The notes under the pieces: generated by a model
Database searches by the model: none
Told to the model about the DNA's origin: nothing
Seen by the model: the letters and a program-made list of their open reading frames with translations, nothing else
NCBI RefSeq assembly: GCF_040869035.1
Contig: NZ_CP162100.1
Span: forward strand, 744,001 to 808,000
DNA: 64,000 nt
Origin: Vibrio sp. NTOU-M3
GTDB taxonomy: Bacteria > Pseudomonadota > Gammaproteobacteria > Enterobacterales > Vibrionaceae
Reading direction: 5' to 3'
Translations under genes and position numbers: made by a program
In this document: positions 20,613 through 31,294 of the stretch, one piece after another
Layout of the letters: each line of letters starts with the position of its first letter
How positions within the stretch are numbered: the stretch's first letter is position 1

Positions 20613-21083
20613 ATGCCAAAACGCAAAGCAGGTTATGAGGAAGTTTTTGACGATGTTGTTGAAGCACTAAAACACAGCCCGGATGAAGTAAACCATGTTT
20701 TGGAAACATCAGGTAAGGTTGTGGAAGCGGCCAATGATATGACGAAAGACGAACTGTCTTTAATTTCCGCCTATGTTAAATCAGACTTGAAAGAGTTTGC
20801 GGATAGTTATGAAGAGTCCAAAAGTGGGCCTTTCTATTTGATGGTTGCGGATTCTATCTGGCAAGGATTATTGGAGATCACCGACAGAACCAAAGTGGAG
20901 TGGGTTGAATTGTTTTCAGATTTGGAACATCAAGGTTTGTATGAAGCGGGAGAAGTGATTGGTTTAGGGACGTTGGTGTGTGATGAGTGTGGCCACAAGA
21001 CACAATATAATCATCCAACCGTGATCATTCCATGCACCAAGTGTGGTCATAAAGGCTTTAACCGCGTTGCTCTTAAACCTTAA
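20613..21083 (+). CDS. ybeL: zinc ribbon-containing protein, YbeL/DUF1451 family
   Basis: A 156-residue cytosolic protein. The N-terminal two thirds is helical and acidic (VKSDLKEFADSYEESK is the family core). The C-terminus carries a zinc ribbon with two CxxC pairs: VCDECGHKT and PCTKCGHKGF. The ATG at 20613 is used because GGAGGTGGG precedes it at good spacing; an upstream ATG at 20601 lies inside that ribosome-binding site. The molecular role of the family is not established. Confidence 0.9.
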   Translation: MPKRKAGYEEVFDDVVEALKHSPDEVNHVLETSGKVVEAANDMTKDELSLISAYVKSDLKEFADSYEESKSGPFYLMVADSIWQGLLEITDRTKVEWVELFSDLEHQGLYEAGEVIGLGTLVCDECGHKTQYNHPTVIIPCTKCGHKGFNRVALKP

Positions 21084-21133
21084 ATCAGATGTGCCGATAG
21101 ATTATCAGAGACGAATATGCCTTTGTTGCATTA

Positions 21134-21172
21134 AGAAAAGGGTTGGCTTAATCACCAACCCTTTTGGTTTTT
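21134..21172. terminator. bidirectional terminator between ybeL and lnt
   Basis: AAAAGGGTTGG/CCAACCCTTTT with an 8-nt loop and T-runs on both strands, between convergent genes. Confidence 0.85.
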
Positions 21173-22690
21173 TTAGCTTATCTTCCTTAAACGCCAACCT
21201 ATCAGTAGGCTCAGAACTACCCAGATATATAGTGGCCAAGTGCCATATCTGTAATATGGTGTTTGACCATCCGTTGAGACAACGTTCACTCTAAGCACTT
21301 CCGTTTCAAACTGTGGAACCTGTTTAATTACGTGGCCTTGATAGTCAGTTACTGCGGTGACGCCATTATTCGTAGAGCGGATTACCGGCTTTCCTAATTC
21401 AAGTGCACGCATTCTGGCAATTTCCATATGTTGCAATGGTCCAATTGAACGGCCAAACCATGCGTCGTTAGATAACGTCAGAATAAAATCGGTATCTTCT
21501 GTGAGATTTCTTCTCAGTTGCTCATTAAAAATAATTTCATAACAAAGTGCAGGAGCCATATGGCGTCCGCTTGCAACGATGTTAGGTTGCACAAAGTCAC
21601 CACTACTGAATGAAGACATAGGCAAATTAAAGAATGGAGCAATTGGACGCAAAATTGACTCAAACGGCACAAATTCACCAAAAGGAAGAAGGTGATGTTT
21701 ATGGTAGCGTTGATTCATATCATACTGGTAATCCCCATAAGGCGTTTGACCAAGCGTTAGAATGCTATTGTAGAACTTGCGATCTTCACCTTGGTTGACG
21801 ACTCCAGTAATAACGGTACTACCGTTCATTTTGGCGGCTGAATCGAGGTTCTTTAAGTATGCCGACAACTCATATTCAAAAGCAGGTATGGCGGCTTCTG
21901 GCCAAATGATGACATCGGCATCCCAGTTTTCCCGGGTGAGATCCGTGTATTTCATGATGGTTGGCCAGCGTTCGCTCGGTAACCATTTCTTCGCTTGGTC
22001 AATATTGCCTTGGATTAACGCAATAGAGGTGGTGCTTTCAGGGTTTGGTTGAACCCAACTGACGGCTCTTAAGCCAAAGCCCGTAGCAAGGATCACTGCG
22101 GGAATCAGTAAGTTAATCCACTGCTTGTTTAGTATGGTGTAAGCCAGAGCAGCATTAATGATGATGACAAAGAGTGTTAGAAGTTCAACACCGCCAATAG
22201 GGGCAAAATTAGCAAGAGGGCTATCTATTTGGCTATAACCGAGCCAAAGCCAAGGGAAACCTGTCATTACCCAACCGCGTAACCAGTCTGCGATTAACCA
22301 AAGTGCTGGTGCCGCTAAGAAAAAGCGAGTTTTGTGGTTGGATGGAAAAAATCGGTTGAGTGTCCAGCTGAATAAGGCGCTATAAATGGCTAGGTAGCCA
22401 ATCAACAGAGCCATTAAAAAAACGCTGGCAATTTTTGGCATACCACCGAAATTATCGATACTAACGTGTACCCAACTGACTCCGGTAGCAAATTGGCCAA
22501 TACCCCAAGCATAACCAATCCATAGTGCTTGTTTAGCAGATTGCTTATGCAGTAACAGAAGCAGCAAAGCGGGAGAAAAAAGTGCAATTGGCCAGAGTTG
22601 AAAAGGGGCAAATGCTAAAGTGGTTAAAGCGCCAACAAAAGCGGCCGCTAAGGGCCGCTTGAGGCGATGAACTAAGTTATTTTTCATCAT
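21173..22690 (-). CDS. lnt: apolipoprotein N-acyltransferase
   Basis: A 505-residue inner-membrane enzyme that adds the third acyl chain to lipoproteins, needed for their sorting to the outer membrane. About six N-terminal membrane segments are followed by a nitrilase-fold domain with catalytic Glu in IIWPEAAIP, a lysine in the [14 protein letters not shown] region, and catalytic Cys in ALCYEIIF. The start at 22690 ([13 protein letters not shown]) gives a length close to E. coli Lnt (512); a longer reading frame would overlap corC by 35 bp and adds an unlikely basic extension. It is downstream of corC, the conserved order. Confidence 0.95.
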   Translation of the reverse strand: MMKNNLVHRLKRPLAAAFVGALTTLAFAPFQLWPIALFSPALLLLLLHKQSAKQALWIGYAWGIGQFATGVSWVHVSIDNFGGMPKIASVFLMALLIGYLAIYSALFSWTLNRFFPSNHKTRFFLAAPALWLIADWLRGWVMTGFPWLWLGYSQIDSPLANFAPIGGVELLTLFVIIINAALAYTILNKQWINLLIPAVILATGFGLRAVSWVQPNPESTTSIALIQGNIDQAKKWLPSERWPTIMKYTDLTRENWDADVIIWPEAAIPAFEYELSAYLKNLDSAAKMNGSTVITGVVNQGEDRKFYNSILTLGQTPYGDYQYDMNQRYHKHHLLPFGEFVPFESILRPIAPFFNLPMSSFSSGDFVQPNIVASGRHMAPALCYEIIFNEQLRRNLTEDTDFILTLSNDAWFGRSIGPLQHMEIARMRALELGKPVIRSTNNGVTAVTDYQGHVIKQVPQFETEVLRVNVVSTDGQTPYYRYGTWPLYIWVVLSLLIGWRLRKIS

Positions 22691-22718
22691 TATTTTTATT
22701 ATGTCCCTAGATAGGGGG

Positions 22719-23594
22719 TTACTCTTCAGCTGTTTGTGGAAGAGGCTCCTCATCGGGGATAGTCACTTGCAATTGAAGTACGCGTCGGTTATCAGCTGAG
22801 GCAACCTTGAAGCTGTAGTTTTCTATTTCTACCACTTCACCACGAGAAGGCAGATGCCCAAACGCGGTCATTACCATGCCGCCAACTGTGTCGACTTCTT
22901 CATTGCTGAATGAAGTACTAAAGGTTTCGTTAAACTCTTCAATGGTTGTCAGTGCTTTCACTGCATACGTATGCTTACTTAGCTTACGAATATCAGCATC
23001 TTCATCTTCATCAAATTCATCTTCGATTTCACCAACGATTTCCTCGAGAATGTCTTCGATGGTGACTAAGCCTGAAACACCACCAAACTCATCAACCACA
23101 ATCGCCATATGGTAGCGTTCTTCTCGGAACTCTTTGAGCAAACGGTCAACCCTTTTACTCTCAGGAACCACTACAGCTGGGCGGATGACTTGCTCGATAT
23201 CAAATGGAGCACTGCCTGAACCTAGGTATTTAAGTAAGTCCTTCGCTAGTAGAATGCCTTCCACATGGTCTTTATCTTCACTTATTACCGGGTAGCGAGA
23301 GTGCTGAGCATCGGTGATAAGTGCGACAAGTGCATCGAGATCATCTGTTCTTTCTGCGGTGACCATTTGCGAGCGTGGGATCATGATATCGCGAACTCGC
23401 ATTTCGGAGATTTCCATAACCCCTTCCAACATATCGCGGGTGTCATGGTCAATTAGGTCGTTTACTTCAGAGTCTCGGATCACATCAACAAGCTCTTGGC
23501 GATCTTTAGGTTCGCCTTGAAATAGTTGACCTAGGCGTTCAAAGAAGGACTTTCTACTCGGACCTTCAGAGTTTTGCGAATTTTCTTCGTTCAT
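22719..23594 (-). CDS. corC: CorC/CBS-domain transporter-associated protein
   Basis: A 291-residue cytosolic protein with two CBS domains (from [13 protein letters not shown], about residue 67 to 190), then an acidic linker ([14 protein letters not shown]), and a C-terminal CorC_HlyC domain ending in [18 protein letters not shown]. It is the CorC (YbeX) protein linked to magnesium/cobalt efflux and to ribosome homeostasis in enterobacteria. It lies in the conserved ybeZ-ybeY-corC-lnt order. Confidence 0.95.
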   Translation of the reverse strand: MNEENSQNSEGPSRKSFFERLGQLFQGEPKDRQELVDVIRDSEVNDLIDHDTRDMLEGVMEISEMRVRDIMIPRSQMVTAERTDDLDALVALITDAQHSRYPVISEDKDHVEGILLAKDLLKYLGSGSAPFDIEQVIRPAVVVPESKRVDRLLKEFREERYHMAIVVDEFGGVSGLVTIEDILEEIVGEIEDEFDEDEDADIRKLSKHTYAVKALTTIEEFNETFSTSFSNEEVDTVGGMVMTAFGHLPSRGEVVEIENYSFKVASADNRRVLQLQVTIPDEEPLPQTAEE

Positions 23595-23673
23595 TGCTTC
23601 TCAATTATGTAACGCTATCAGAAGTGTGATAGCACACGTAGTAGCTCTCGATATAATGCAAAACGGAGGAGAG

Positions 23674-24138
23674 CTACTGTTTCTCAGCGAAATATGGGTC
23701 TTTAAATCCCATACCTTGCATGATTTCAGTTTCGAGGGACTCCATTTCTTCAGCTTCATCGTCCTCGATATGATCATAACCTAGCAGATGCAGACTGCCA
23801 TGTACAACCATATGCGCCCAGTGGGCTAATACTGGCTTATCTTGTTCTTTGGCTTCTCTTTCAACCACTTGACGACAGATTATTAAATCGCCTAGTAAAT
23901 CTAACTCCATACCCGGAGGGGCTTCAAACGGAAAAGAAAGTACATTGGTTGGTTTGTCTTTGCCACGGTAATCTAGATTAAGTTGATGACTCTCTTGTTC
24001 ATCAACTATACGCACAGTTACTTCAGCTTGTGGCTGAAATTGTGTAATCGTTTGTGTCAACCAGCGCTGGACGTCTTGCTCTGTAGGAAGCCCTTGTTCC
24101 TGTTCGACTGCGAGTTGAAGATCAAGTTCAATCGACAT
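23674..24138 (-). CDS. ybeY: endoribonuclease YbeY (16S rRNA maturation)
   Basis: A 154-residue metal-dependent RNase needed for 16S rRNA 3'-end processing and late ribosome quality control. The zinc-binding signature [11 protein letters not shown] (H3xH5xH) is intact, as is [15 protein letters not shown]. It starts 2 bp after the ybeZ stop, so translation is coupled with its PhoH-like partner. Confidence 0.97.
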   Translation of the reverse strand: MSIELDLQLAVEQEQGLPTEQDVQRWLTQTITQFQPQAEVTVRIVDEQESHQLNLDYRGKDKPTNVLSFPFEAPPGMELDLLGDLIICRQVVEREAKEQDKPVLAHWAHMVVHGSLHLLGYDHIEDDEAEEMESLETEIMQGMGFKDPYFAEKQ

Positions 24139-24140
24139 GA

Positions 24141-25220
24141 TTATTCCTTATTCGCTTCTACTTTCTCTGCTTCGAGCAATTTAGCTTCACGTTCTTCGCG
24201 TCGACGTTTCTCATATTCTTTGCGCTCTTTTTGATCTTGTGCTTCCCACTTTTCATAAGCGTTTACGATGCGTGCAACGACAGGGTGGCGCACCACATCA
24301 TCAGCTTGGAAGAAGTTAAAGCTGATCTCGTCAACTTCACTGAGAACTTCTATCGCATGTCGAAGACCAGATTTCGCACCACGTGGTAAATCGATTTGTG
24401 TAACGTCACCAGTGATCACGGCACGTGAATTAAAGCCAATACGTGTTAAGAACATTTTCATTTGCTCAACCGTCGTATTCTGACTTTCATCGAGAATGAT
24501 AAAAGCGTCGTTCAGCGTACGGCCACGCATATAAGCCAGAGGGGCTACCTCGATGACGTTACGCTCAATGAGTTTTTCAACTCGTTCAAAACCGAGCATC
24601 TCAAATAACGCATCGTATAGTGGGCGTAGGTATGGGTCGACTTTCTGGCTTAGATCACCAGGTAGGAAGCCTAATTTTTCACCCGCTTCAACCGCAGGGC
24701 GCGTTAGAAGAATACGGCGGATCTCTTGGCGCTCTAGTGCATCGACGGCAGCGGCAACCGCAAGGTAGGTTTTACCTGTACCAGCAGGCCCAATACCAAA
24801 AGAAATGTCGTGGGTGACCATGTTAACCAAGTACTGAGCCTGGTTAGGTGTACGCGGTTTGATCACGCCTTTCTTCGTTTTAACGAACACTTCTTTACCG
24901 TGTTCAATATTTGATTCTGTACTTTGCTCTAATACACCCGTTTCTTTGATGGCGAGATGGATCTCTTCAGGATCTATATCTGGAATATTGCCACGAACAG
25001 GGGCGGTATTGACGTAAAGTGTCTTGATGATCTCAAGTGCCGCAGCAGACGTATGCGGTTTACCAACAATAGTAAAGAAGTTACTGCGATAGTTGATTTC
25101 AACGCCGAGTCGACGTTCTAAGTGCTTGATATTGTCATCGAATGGGCCGCAAAGGCTGGCCAGGCGGCGGTTGTCTGAAGGTTCTAGATTGATTTCTAGA
25201 GTAACAATTTTATTGCTCAA
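24141..25220 (-). CDS. ybeZ: PhoH-like ATPase YbeZ
   Basis: A 359-residue P-loop ATPase of the PhoH family, a predicted RNA helicase-like partner of YbeY. N-terminal residues 1-115 form a KH-like region. Walker A is [15 protein letters not shown] and Walker B is [12 protein letters not shown], and [13 protein letters not shown] is present. The C-terminal 35 residues form a highly charged tail ([17 protein letters not shown]), probably helical. The upstream gene is miaB, 98 bp away. Confidence 0.95.
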   Translation of the reverse strand: MSNKIVTLEINLEPSDNRRLASLCGPFDDNIKHLERRLGVEINYRSNFFTIVGKPHTSAAALEIIKTLYVNTAPVRGNIPDIDPEEIHLAIKETGVLEQSTESNIEHGKEVFVKTKKGVIKPRTPNQAQYLVNMVTHDISFGIGPAGTGKTYLAVAAAVDALERQEIRRILLTRPAVEAGEKLGFLPGDLSQKVDPYLRPLYDALFEMLGFERVEKLIERNVIEVAPLAYMRGRTLNDAFIILDESQNTTVEQMKMFLTRIGFNSRAVITGDVTQIDLPRGAKSGLRHAIEVLSEVDEISFNFFQADDVVRHPVVARIVNAYEKWEAQDQKERKEYEKRRREEREAKLLEAEKVEANKE

Positions 25221-25318
25221 AGTTGCCTCTCATTTGTGGAAGCCCGATTCAGACCGGGCTTCCAATGATATATATACCCTTTATTCTAAGATGGTTGCTT
25301 AGACAGGTATTTTCAAGC

Positions 25319-26743
25319 TTATGGTGTAAAAGTAGCCACACCCAGCTCATCTTCTCGTTTTGTCTTCGCCATCATCTGCATTGGAGAAATGATTGAGCGA
25401 AGATCCATGTCTTTTTCTGTACGAACTAATTCACCGCGAAGAGAGTTAGCAAAGACATCGGTGATTTTAACATCGACAAACTGACCAATAAGGTCTGCAC
25501 TGCCTTCAAAGTTAACCACGCGGTTGTTTTCTGTACGAGCACGAAGCTCCATTAAGTTCTTCTTCGATGGCCCTTCAACTAAAACGCGTTGCTCTGTGTC
25601 AAGCATGAGGCGTGAGTAACGCATTGCTTGAGTATTTACGGTTTGTTGCAGTTCGTATAGGCGTTCTTTTTTCTCTTGCTCTGGCACATCACATGGGTAA
25701 TCCGCAGCTGGTGTGCCTGGGCGAGGTGAGAAGATAAAGCTGAAACTCATATCAAAGTCTACGTCTTTGATAAGCTTCATTGTGTCTTGGAAGTCTTTAT
25801 CTGTTTCACCTGGGAAACCAACAATAAAGTCTGAGCTTATCTGAATGTCAGGACGTGCTTTACGTAGCTTGCGAATAATAGACTTGTATTCGATAGCCGT
25901 ATGTGGGCGCTTCATCATCGTTAAAATACGGTCACTACCGCTCTGCACCGGTAAGTGAAGGAAACTAACAAGCTCAGGAGTATCTTCGTAAACCGCGATA
26001 ATATCGTCGGTAAACTCGAGCGGGTGGCTAGTTGTAAAGCGAATGCGATCAATACCATCGATAGACGCGACTAAACGAAGCAGCTCGGCAAAACTACAGA
26101 TTTCACCGTCATGAGTCGGGCCGCGGTAAGCGTTTACGTTTTGACCTAATAGGTTTACTTCACGTACACCTTGCTCTGCAAGCTGAGCAATTTCAAATAG
26201 CACGTCATCCATAGGGCGACTTACTTCTTCACCACGAGTGTATGGTACCACGCAGTAAGTACAGTACTTTGAACAGCCTTCCATAATTGAAACGAATGCG
26301 GTTGCACCTTCAGCTCGTGGCTCAGGAAGACGGTCAAACTTCTCAATCTCTGGGAAAGAGATGTCCATCACTGGCGCTTCATTGGTTTGAGATTGCTTGA
26401 TCATCTCTGGAAGACGGTGCAGCGTTTGTGGGCCAAAAATAACGTCAACAAAAGGTGCACGTTCACGGATGTGATCACCTTCTTGTGTTGCTACACAACC
26501 ACCAACGCCAATCACGACGCCTGGTTTCTTGTCTTTTAATGTTTTCCAACGACCTAGCTGGTGGAATACTTTTTCCTGTGCTTTTTCGCGAATAGAACAG
26601 GTATTAAGAAGTAATACATCTGCTTCATCTGGTTCTTCTGTTAGCTCGTAGCCATTAGCTGCATTCAGTAGATCCGCCATTTTTGATGAATCATATTCGT
26701 TCATCTGGCAGCCCCAGGTTTTAATTAGCAGTTTTTTACTCAT
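25319..26743 (-). CDS. miaB: tRNA-2-methylthio-N6-dimethylallyladenosine synthase
   Basis: A 474-residue radical-SAM methylthiotransferase that completes ms2i6A37 in tRNAs reading UNN codons, including the tRNA-Tyr encoded at the left of this window. An N-terminal UPF0004 domain has three conserved cysteines (GCQMNEY, NTCSIRE, GVGGCVA). The radical-SAM motif is [13 protein letters not shown]-terminal TRAM domain ends near [11 protein letters not shown]. The length equals E. coli MiaB. Confidence 0.97.
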   Translation of the reverse strand: MSKKLLIKTWGCQMNEYDSSKMADLLNAANGYELTEEPDEADVLLLNTCSIREKAQEKVFHQLGRWKTLKDKKPGVVIGVGGCVATQEGDHIRERAPFVDVIFGPQTLHRLPEMIKQSQTNEAPVMDISFPEIEKFDRLPEPRAEGATAFVSIMEGCSKYCTYCVVPYTRGEEVSRPMDDVLFEIAQLAEQGVREVNLLGQNVNAYRGPTHDGEICSFAELLRLVASIDGIDRIRFTTSHPLEFTDDIIAVYEDTPELVSFLHLPVQSGSDRILTMMKRPHTAIEYKSIIRKLRKARPDIQISSDFIVGFPGETDKDFQDTMKLIKDVDFDMSFSFIFSPRPGTPAADYPCDVPEQEKKERLYELQQTVNTQAMRYSRLMLDTEQRVLVEGPSKKNLMELRARTENNRVVNFEGSADLIGQFVDVKITDVFANSLRGELVRTEKDMDLRSIISPMQMMAKTKREDELGVATFTP

Positions 26744-27033
26744 GTTGTTCGCTCGATCGTTAGTTTAAATTAAGGGAGCAAATCGCCCAGTGTGTTCTTA
26801 ATTGTTTCGCACAAATAATATTGGCGATGACTATATTTTAGCCGCCCTCTCGGCGGTAAGCGGCGTATTGTACTGCTTTAAAAACCAACTGACCAGTGAT
26901 CTCATAAAATCTGTTCTAGCCTTTACAGTACAAGGGCTTTGACCTCGTTCATGTTAAGGTTTTTGGTTACATTTTCGTTATGAAATCGTACAATCAAAAG
27001 CAAGTTAAAATTCAATTGAATGAAGAACATATT

Positions 27034-28188
27034 ATGACCAGATTTGATATTGCGGTTATCGGTGGTGGCATGGTTGGGGCGGCGGTTGCTTTGGGGTTTG
27101 CGAAACAAGGGCGCAGTGTCGTTCTTGTTGAAGGAAATACGCCAGAACCTTTTTCAGCCGAGCAGGCTATGGATATTCGCGTGTCGGCGATCTCGCATAA
27201 TTCAGTTGCTTTGTTACAGGAACTAGGGGCATGGAATGCGATTGAAGCGATGCGTACTTGCCCATATCGTCGATTGGAAACTTGGGAGCATCCGGAATGT
27301 CGGACCCGGTTCCATTCAGAAGCTTTAGGGCTGGATCAGCTAGGTTATATTGTCGAAAACCGTATTATTCAACTTGGCTTGTGGCAACAGTTTGAACGCT
27401 ATAGTAATTTGAAAGTGTATTGTTCAGACTCTTTGGCAACAATAGACTTTGATGACATTGCCAAAGTAACCTTGAGTTCTGGTGAACAGTTTGAAACACT
27501 TTGGATCGTTGGGGCTGATGGAGCAAACTCGAAAGTACGCCAAGTCGCTGGTATTGGTGTGACTGCGTGGGATTATCGTCAGCATTGCATGTTAATCAAT
27601 GTGAAAACAGCGCTACCTCAGCAGGATATAACGTGGCAGCAGTTCACACCTTCAGGGCCTCGCTCATTTTTACCTTTGTGTGGTAATCAAGCATCATTAG
27701 TTTGGTATGACTCGCCAAAACGCATCAAACAATTGTGTGGGATGAGCCCAGAACAGTTAAGAAGTGAAGTTTTGCATCATTTTCCAGCGGAACTTGGTGA
27801 CATTGAGGTTCTGCAATTCGGATCTTTTCCATTAACTCGACGACATGCCCAGACTTACCAGAAGAACAATTGCATTCTTGTTGGAGATTCTGCTCATACC
27901 ATTAATCCATTGGCAGGGCAGGGAGTTAATTTAGGTTTTAAAGATGTATCTGCACTGCTTTCTGTTGCTGAAAGACAAGACGCATTGAGCCAATCACTGG
28001 CTAAACGTTATGAAATGATGAGAAAACCAGATAACTTACTCATGCAGACAGGAATGGATTTGTTTTATAAAGGCTTTAGCAATGACATTGCTCCGTTGAA
28101 AGTTTTGCGCAATGCAGCACTAAAAATTGCGGAAAACTCAGGACCTATGAAAGAGCAGGTATTAAAATATGCGCTTGGTCTAAAATAA
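27034..28188 (+). CDS. ubiF: 2-octaprenyl-3-methyl-6-methoxy-1,4-benzoquinol hydroxylase
   Basis: A 384-residue FAD monooxygenase in ubiquinone biosynthesis. It has the dinucleotide-binding fold IAVIGGGMVGAAVALGFA, the DG motif VGADGANSKVRQ, and the FAD GD motif LVGDSAHTINPLAGQGVNLG. Segments CPYRRLETWE and SCxLI/QQFTPSGPRSFLPL agree closely with my memory of E. coli UbiF rather than UbiH or VisC. The ATG at 27034 matches that N-terminus; a reading frame open to 26980 adds a lysine/glutamine-rich stretch with no family counterpart. Gene is divergent from miaB, as ubiF is in E. coli. Confidence 0.93.
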   Translation: MTRFDIAVIGGGMVGAAVALGFAKQGRSVVLVEGNTPEPFSAEQAMDIRVSAISHNSVALLQELGAWNAIEAMRTCPYRRLETWEHPECRTRFHSEALGLDQLGYIVENRIIQLGLWQQFERYSNLKVYCSDSLATIDFDDIAKVTLSSGEQFETLWIVGADGANSKVRQVAGIGVTAWDYRQHCMLINVKTALPQQDITWQQFTPSGPRSFLPLCGNQASLVWYDSPKRIKQLCGMSPEQLRSEVLHHFPAELGDIEVLQFGSFPLTRRHAQTYQKNNCILVGDSAHTINPLAGQGVNLGFKDVSALLSVAERQDALSQSLAKRYEMMRKPDNLLMQTGMDLFYKGFSNDIAPLKVLRNAALKIAENSGPMKEQVLKYALGLK

Positions 28189-28209
28189 CCATTACTAACA
28201 AATAGACAA

Positions 28210-28240
28210 TAAAAAACGCAGCCAATGGCTGCGTTTTTTG
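28210..28240. terminator. bidirectional terminator between ubiF and crr
   Basis: AAAAAACGCAGCCA/TGGCTGCGTTTTTT, a strong stem flanked by A- and T-runs between convergent genes. Confidence 0.9.
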
Positions 28241-28258
28241 CGTTTAACTGAGTAAAGA

Positions 28259-28768
28259 TTACTTAGTTACACGTAGAACTGGAGTTTCGCCAACAGTTAC
28301 AGAACCAGAAAGCTTGTTCAGCTCTTTGATTTCGTCCATGTTAGAGATAACAACTGGAGTCAGTGTTGATTTCGCTTTCTCTTCTAGAAGAGCTAGATCG
28401 AATTCAATGATTGTGTCGCCAGCTTTAACAGTTTGGCCTTCTTCAGCGATACGCTTGAAGCCTTCGCCTTTCAGTTCAACAGTATCGATACCGAAGTGAA
28501 CGAATAGCTCAACACCATCGTCAGACTCGATAGAGAAAGCGTGGTTAGTTTCGAAGATCTTACCGATAGTACCGTTTACAGGAGCAACCATTTTGTCGCC
28601 CGCTGGTTTAATTGCAATACCGTCGCCAACAATTTTCTCTGCGAAAACTACATCTGGCACATCTTCAATGTTTACGATTTCACCAGATAGAGGTGCGATA
28701 ATCTCGATTGCACCTGCATCAGCGCTATCGTCAGATACTAGCTTCTTAAGTTTGTCAAACAGACCCAT
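28259..28768 (-). CDS. crr: PTS glucose-specific EIIA component
   Basis: A 169-residue phosphocarrier and global regulator: it passes phosphate from HPr to EIIB-Glc, inhibits non-PTS permeases, and stimulates adenylate cyclase. The two active-site histidines are visible in [12 protein letters not shown] and in [12 protein letters not shown] (the phosphorylated His, near residue 91). The length matches E. coli EIIA-Glc exactly. It is last in the ptsH-ptsI-crr operon, separated from ptsI by a 106-bp gap holding a long stem-loop. Confidence 0.98.
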   Translation of the reverse strand: MGLFDKLKKLVSDDSADAGAIEIIAPLSGEIVNIEDVPDVVFAEKIVGDGIAIKPAGDKMVAPVNGTIGKIFETNHAFSIESDDGVELFVHFGIDTVELKGEGFKRIAEEGQTVKAGDTIIEFDLALLEEKAKSTLTPVVISNMDEIKELNKLSGSVTVGETPVLRVTK

Positions 28769-28815
28769 TGTGTCATGCTCCTAACGTTTAGTTTTATTCT
28801 TTCGAAATATAGTAT

Positions 28816-28865
28816 ACCAATCCAAAGCAATAGACGACTACTTTTAGCCGTCTATATGGACTGGT
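28816..28865 (-). other. intercistronic stem-loop between ptsI and crr
   Basis: On the minus strand, ACCAGTCCA pairs with TGGATTGGT and ATAGACGGCTA pairs with TAGTCGTCTAT, with only G-T wobbles and one small asymmetric loop, giving a stem of about 20 bp. There is no T-run next to it. It may stabilise the upstream mRNA, act as a processing site or pause transcription. crr often has its own promoter, and none is obvious here. Confidence 0.65.
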
Positions 28866-28874
28866 CTTCGCAGA

Positions 28875-30599
28875 TTATTGTGTTTTTGCTGCAATGAACT
28901 TTTCAACAACTGCTTCAATTTCAGCAGCTGTTGGTAGTGATAGTGCTTCTTCAGCCATCGCTTTTACTTCAGCGAAGTTAGAGTTACGAATCACTTTCTT
29001 CACTTTAGGAATAGAGATGCCGCTCATTGAGAACTCATCTAGACCCATACCTAGAAGTAGAAGTGTTGCGCGCTCATCGCCCGCTAGCTCACCACACATA
29101 CCTGTCCACTTACCTTCAGCGTGAGAAGCATCGATAACTTGCTTGATCACTGTTAGTACCGCTGGTGATAGTGGGTTGTATAGGTGAGAAATCATTTCGT
29201 TACCACGGTCAACTGCTAGTGTGTATTGAGTTAAATCGTTAGTACCGATAGAGAAGAAAGCAACTTCTTTCGCTAGGTGATGTGCGATAGCCGCAGCTGC
29301 TGGTGTTTCAACCATTACACCGATTTCGATGTTTTCGTCGAATGCTAGACCTTCTGCACGCAGCTCTGCTTTGTACTCTTCGATTGCTTTCTTAAGCTCA
29401 CGAATTTCTTCAACAGAGATGATCATTGGGAACATGATACGCAGTTTGCCGTGTGCCGATGCACGTAGGATGCCGCGTAGCTGGTCACGAAGAATTTCAC
29501 GACGGTCTAAGCTGATACGTACTGCGCGCCAGCCTAGGAATGGGTTCATCTCTTGTGGAAGATCCATGTAAGGAAGATCTTTATCACCACCGATGTCCAT
29601 AGTACGGATGATTACTGACTCGCCATTCATTGCTTCAGCAACTTCTTTGTACGCTTGGTACTGTTCTTCTTCAGTAGGAAGTGCATCACGGTCCATGAAT
29701 AGGAATTCAGTACGGTACAGACCAACGCCTTCACCACCGTTACGGATGATGCCGTCGCAATCTTTAACAGTACCGATGTTACCGCAAACTTCAACGCGGT
29801 GACCGTCTAAAGTTTCTGCGTGTAGGTCTTTAAGCTTAGCCAGTTCTTCTTTCTCAGCAACGAATGCCGCTTTTACTGCTTGCGCTTCTTCTAGCTCTGC
29901 TTCAGATGGGTTGATAACGATCTTGTTGTTCATCGCATCAAGAATCAGCATGTCGCCATTCTTCACTTGCTTAGTGATGTCGTTAGTACCAACGATAGCA
30001 GGAAGTTCAAGTGAACGAGCCATGATTGAAGTGTGAGAGGTACGACCGCCGATGTCACAAGCAAAACCAAGAACGTAGTCTAGGTTGATCTGTGCAGTTT
30101 CAGATGGCGTTAGGTCGTAAGCCACTAGGATAACTTCTTCATTGATATCGCTTAGAGAAACAATGTTGATGCCTAGTGCATTTTTAACGAAACGTGTACC
30201 GATATCGCGGATATCTGTTGCACGTTCCTTTAAGTATTCGTCGTCTAGAGACTCTAGAGCAGATGCTTGTTCTTCGATAACCGTATAAATCGCGTTATCA
30301 GCGTGCATCTTGTCTTTTTTGATTAGTGCTAGGATTTCTTCCTCTAGCTCTTCATCTTCAAGAAGCATGATGTGACCTTCGAAGATGGCTTCTTTTTCTT
30401 CGCCAAAGGTCTCTAGTGCTTTCTGCTTGACAGTTTCCAATTGAGCTGAAGATTTGTCACGAGCTTCAAAGAAACGCGCAACTTCAGCTTCAACTTGATC
30501 GTCTGAGATAGTGTTTGTGTTTAGGACAATTTCATCTTCTTGAAGTAGTAGTGCTTTACCAATAGCAATACCAGGAGATGCTAGGATGCCTGAAATCAT
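28875..30599 (-). CDS. ptsI: phosphoenolpyruvate-protein phosphotransferase (Enzyme I)
   Basis: A 574-residue cytosolic enzyme that starts the PTS by autophosphorylation from PEP. The phosphorylated histidine lies in [21 protein letters not shown] (about residue 189). The PEP-binding C-domain shows [19 protein letters not shown], and the catalytic cysteine in GMCGELAGD. It lies 136 bp after ptsH, with a strong stem-loop in between. Confidence 0.98.
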   Translation of the reverse strand: MISGILASPGIAIGKALLLQEDEIVLNTNTISDDQVEAEVARFFEARDKSSAQLETVKQKALETFGEEKEAIFEGHIMLLEDEELEEEILALIKKDKMHADNAIYTVIEEQASALESLDDEYLKERATDIRDIGTRFVKNALGINIVSLSDINEEVILVAYDLTPSETAQINLDYVLGFACDIGGRTSHTSIMARSLELPAIVGTNDITKQVKNGDMLILDAMNNKIVINPSEAELEEAQAVKAAFVAEKEELAKLKDLHAETLDGHRVEVCGNIGTVKDCDGIIRNGGEGVGLYRTEFLFMDRDALPTEEEQYQAYKEVAEAMNGESVIIRTMDIGGDKDLPYMDLPQEMNPFLGWRAVRISLDRREILRDQLRGILRASAHGKLRIMFPMIISVEEIRELKKAIEEYKAELRAEGLAFDENIEIGVMVETPAAAAIAHHLAKEVAFFSIGTNDLTQYTLAVDRGNEMISHLYNPLSPAVLTVIKQVIDASHAEGKWTGMCGELAGDERATLLLLGMGLDEFSMSGISIPKVKKVIRNSNFAEVKAMAEEALSLPTAAEIEAVVEKFIAAKTQ

Positions 30600-30677
30600 A
30601 GCCTTACCTTAAATTGGTCAACTTTAAACGGGAGATTAAATGGATGCGCTAACGATAATTTTTAGCTTAAATTTGGG

Positions 30678-30727
30678 CCTATTTCCAACAAAGCCATTTT
30701 GTTTTCACAAAATGGCTTTGAAATAGG
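30678..30727 (-). other. intercistronic stem-loop between ptsH and ptsI
   Basis: A perfect 13-bp stem CAAAGCCATTTTG/CAAAATGGCTTTG (30689-30701/30708-30720) with a 6-nt loop is extended by CCTATTT/AAATAGG across a 4-nt bulge, giving 20 bp in all. It begins 8 bp after the ptsH stop. A poor T-run follows, so it is not a full terminator. A reasonable reading is a structure that protects a short, abundant ptsH mRNA and lets only part of transcription reach ptsI. Confidence 0.7.
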
Positions 30728-30735
30728 AGACCGGA

Positions 30736-30993
30736 TTAGTGTAGTTGATCCATTAGAGCAACTAGGTGGTCTACAGCTTGTTGAGCTTGTGGGCCCTCAG
30801 CTGAGATAGTAACTAGTGTACCTTTTACTAGGCCAAGAGTTTGTAGTTTGAACAGGCTCTTCGCGCTAGCGCTTTTGCCATTAGAAGTCACAGTGATGTC
30901 CGCGTCGAATGCTTTAGCTTCTTTTACGAACTGTGCAGCTGGACGAGTGTGAAGACCGTTTTCTGCAGTGATTTCTACTTGCTTCTCGTACAT
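30736..30993 (-). CDS. ptsH: phosphocarrier protein HPr
   Basis: An 85-residue PTS phosphocarrier that accepts phosphate from Enzyme I and passes it to the sugar-specific EIIA domains. The active-site His15 is in [17 protein letters not shown], and the Ser46 region reads [14 protein letters not shown]. The length equals E. coli HPr. It is the first gene of the pts operon, with a 301-bp gap upstream. Confidence 0.98.
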   Translation of the reverse strand: MYEKQVEITAENGLHTRPAAQFVKEAKAFDADITVTSNGKSASAKSLFKLQTLGLVKGTLVTISAEGPQAQQAVDHLVALMDQLH

Positions 30994-31240
30994 GTTATAT
31001 ACCCCAATTGATTTATATTTTGACAGATTCTTAACCAGAACTAGCTTAACCGCTAATACGTGTTTCTGCTAGCAGAGTAACGTTGATCGCGTGTCATAAC
31101 TGATACAGGTTATTAATTTACAACTGCGATTTCAATCTATGTTGTCTTTCGCCGCTGCGTAAAATCCTGATTCTCACTTCTTTATTTTGAAGCGAAAAAT
31201 AAAACTGTGTTGATATTACCAAAGGTGGGGCAGGGATCAA
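30994..31240 (-). promoter_or_regulatory. pts operon upstream region
   Basis: About 250 bp without a gene lie between the ptsH start and the cysK terminator. The ptsH promoter(s) must be here or further upstream, and the E. coli counterpart has two promoters with CRP control. I see no confident -35/-10 pair and no clear CRP site. The stretch is AT-rich, and a Shine-Dalgarno-like TGGGGT precedes the ptsH start. Confidence 0.4.
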
Positions 31241-31268
31241 CAAAAAAGCCCCTAAATGGGGCTTTTTT
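31241..31268 (-). terminator. cysK terminator
   Basis: AAAAAAGCCCC/GGGGCTTTTTT with a 5-nt loop, 27 bp after the cysK stop; symmetric, so able to work on both strands. Confidence 0.88.
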
Positions 31269-31294
31269 GGACGAAAAATTGATTTGACCACATA

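Noticed and set aside
30678-30727. Classical terminator after ptsH
   Set aside because: The stem is strong, but no T-run follows, and ptsI must be transcribed through it.
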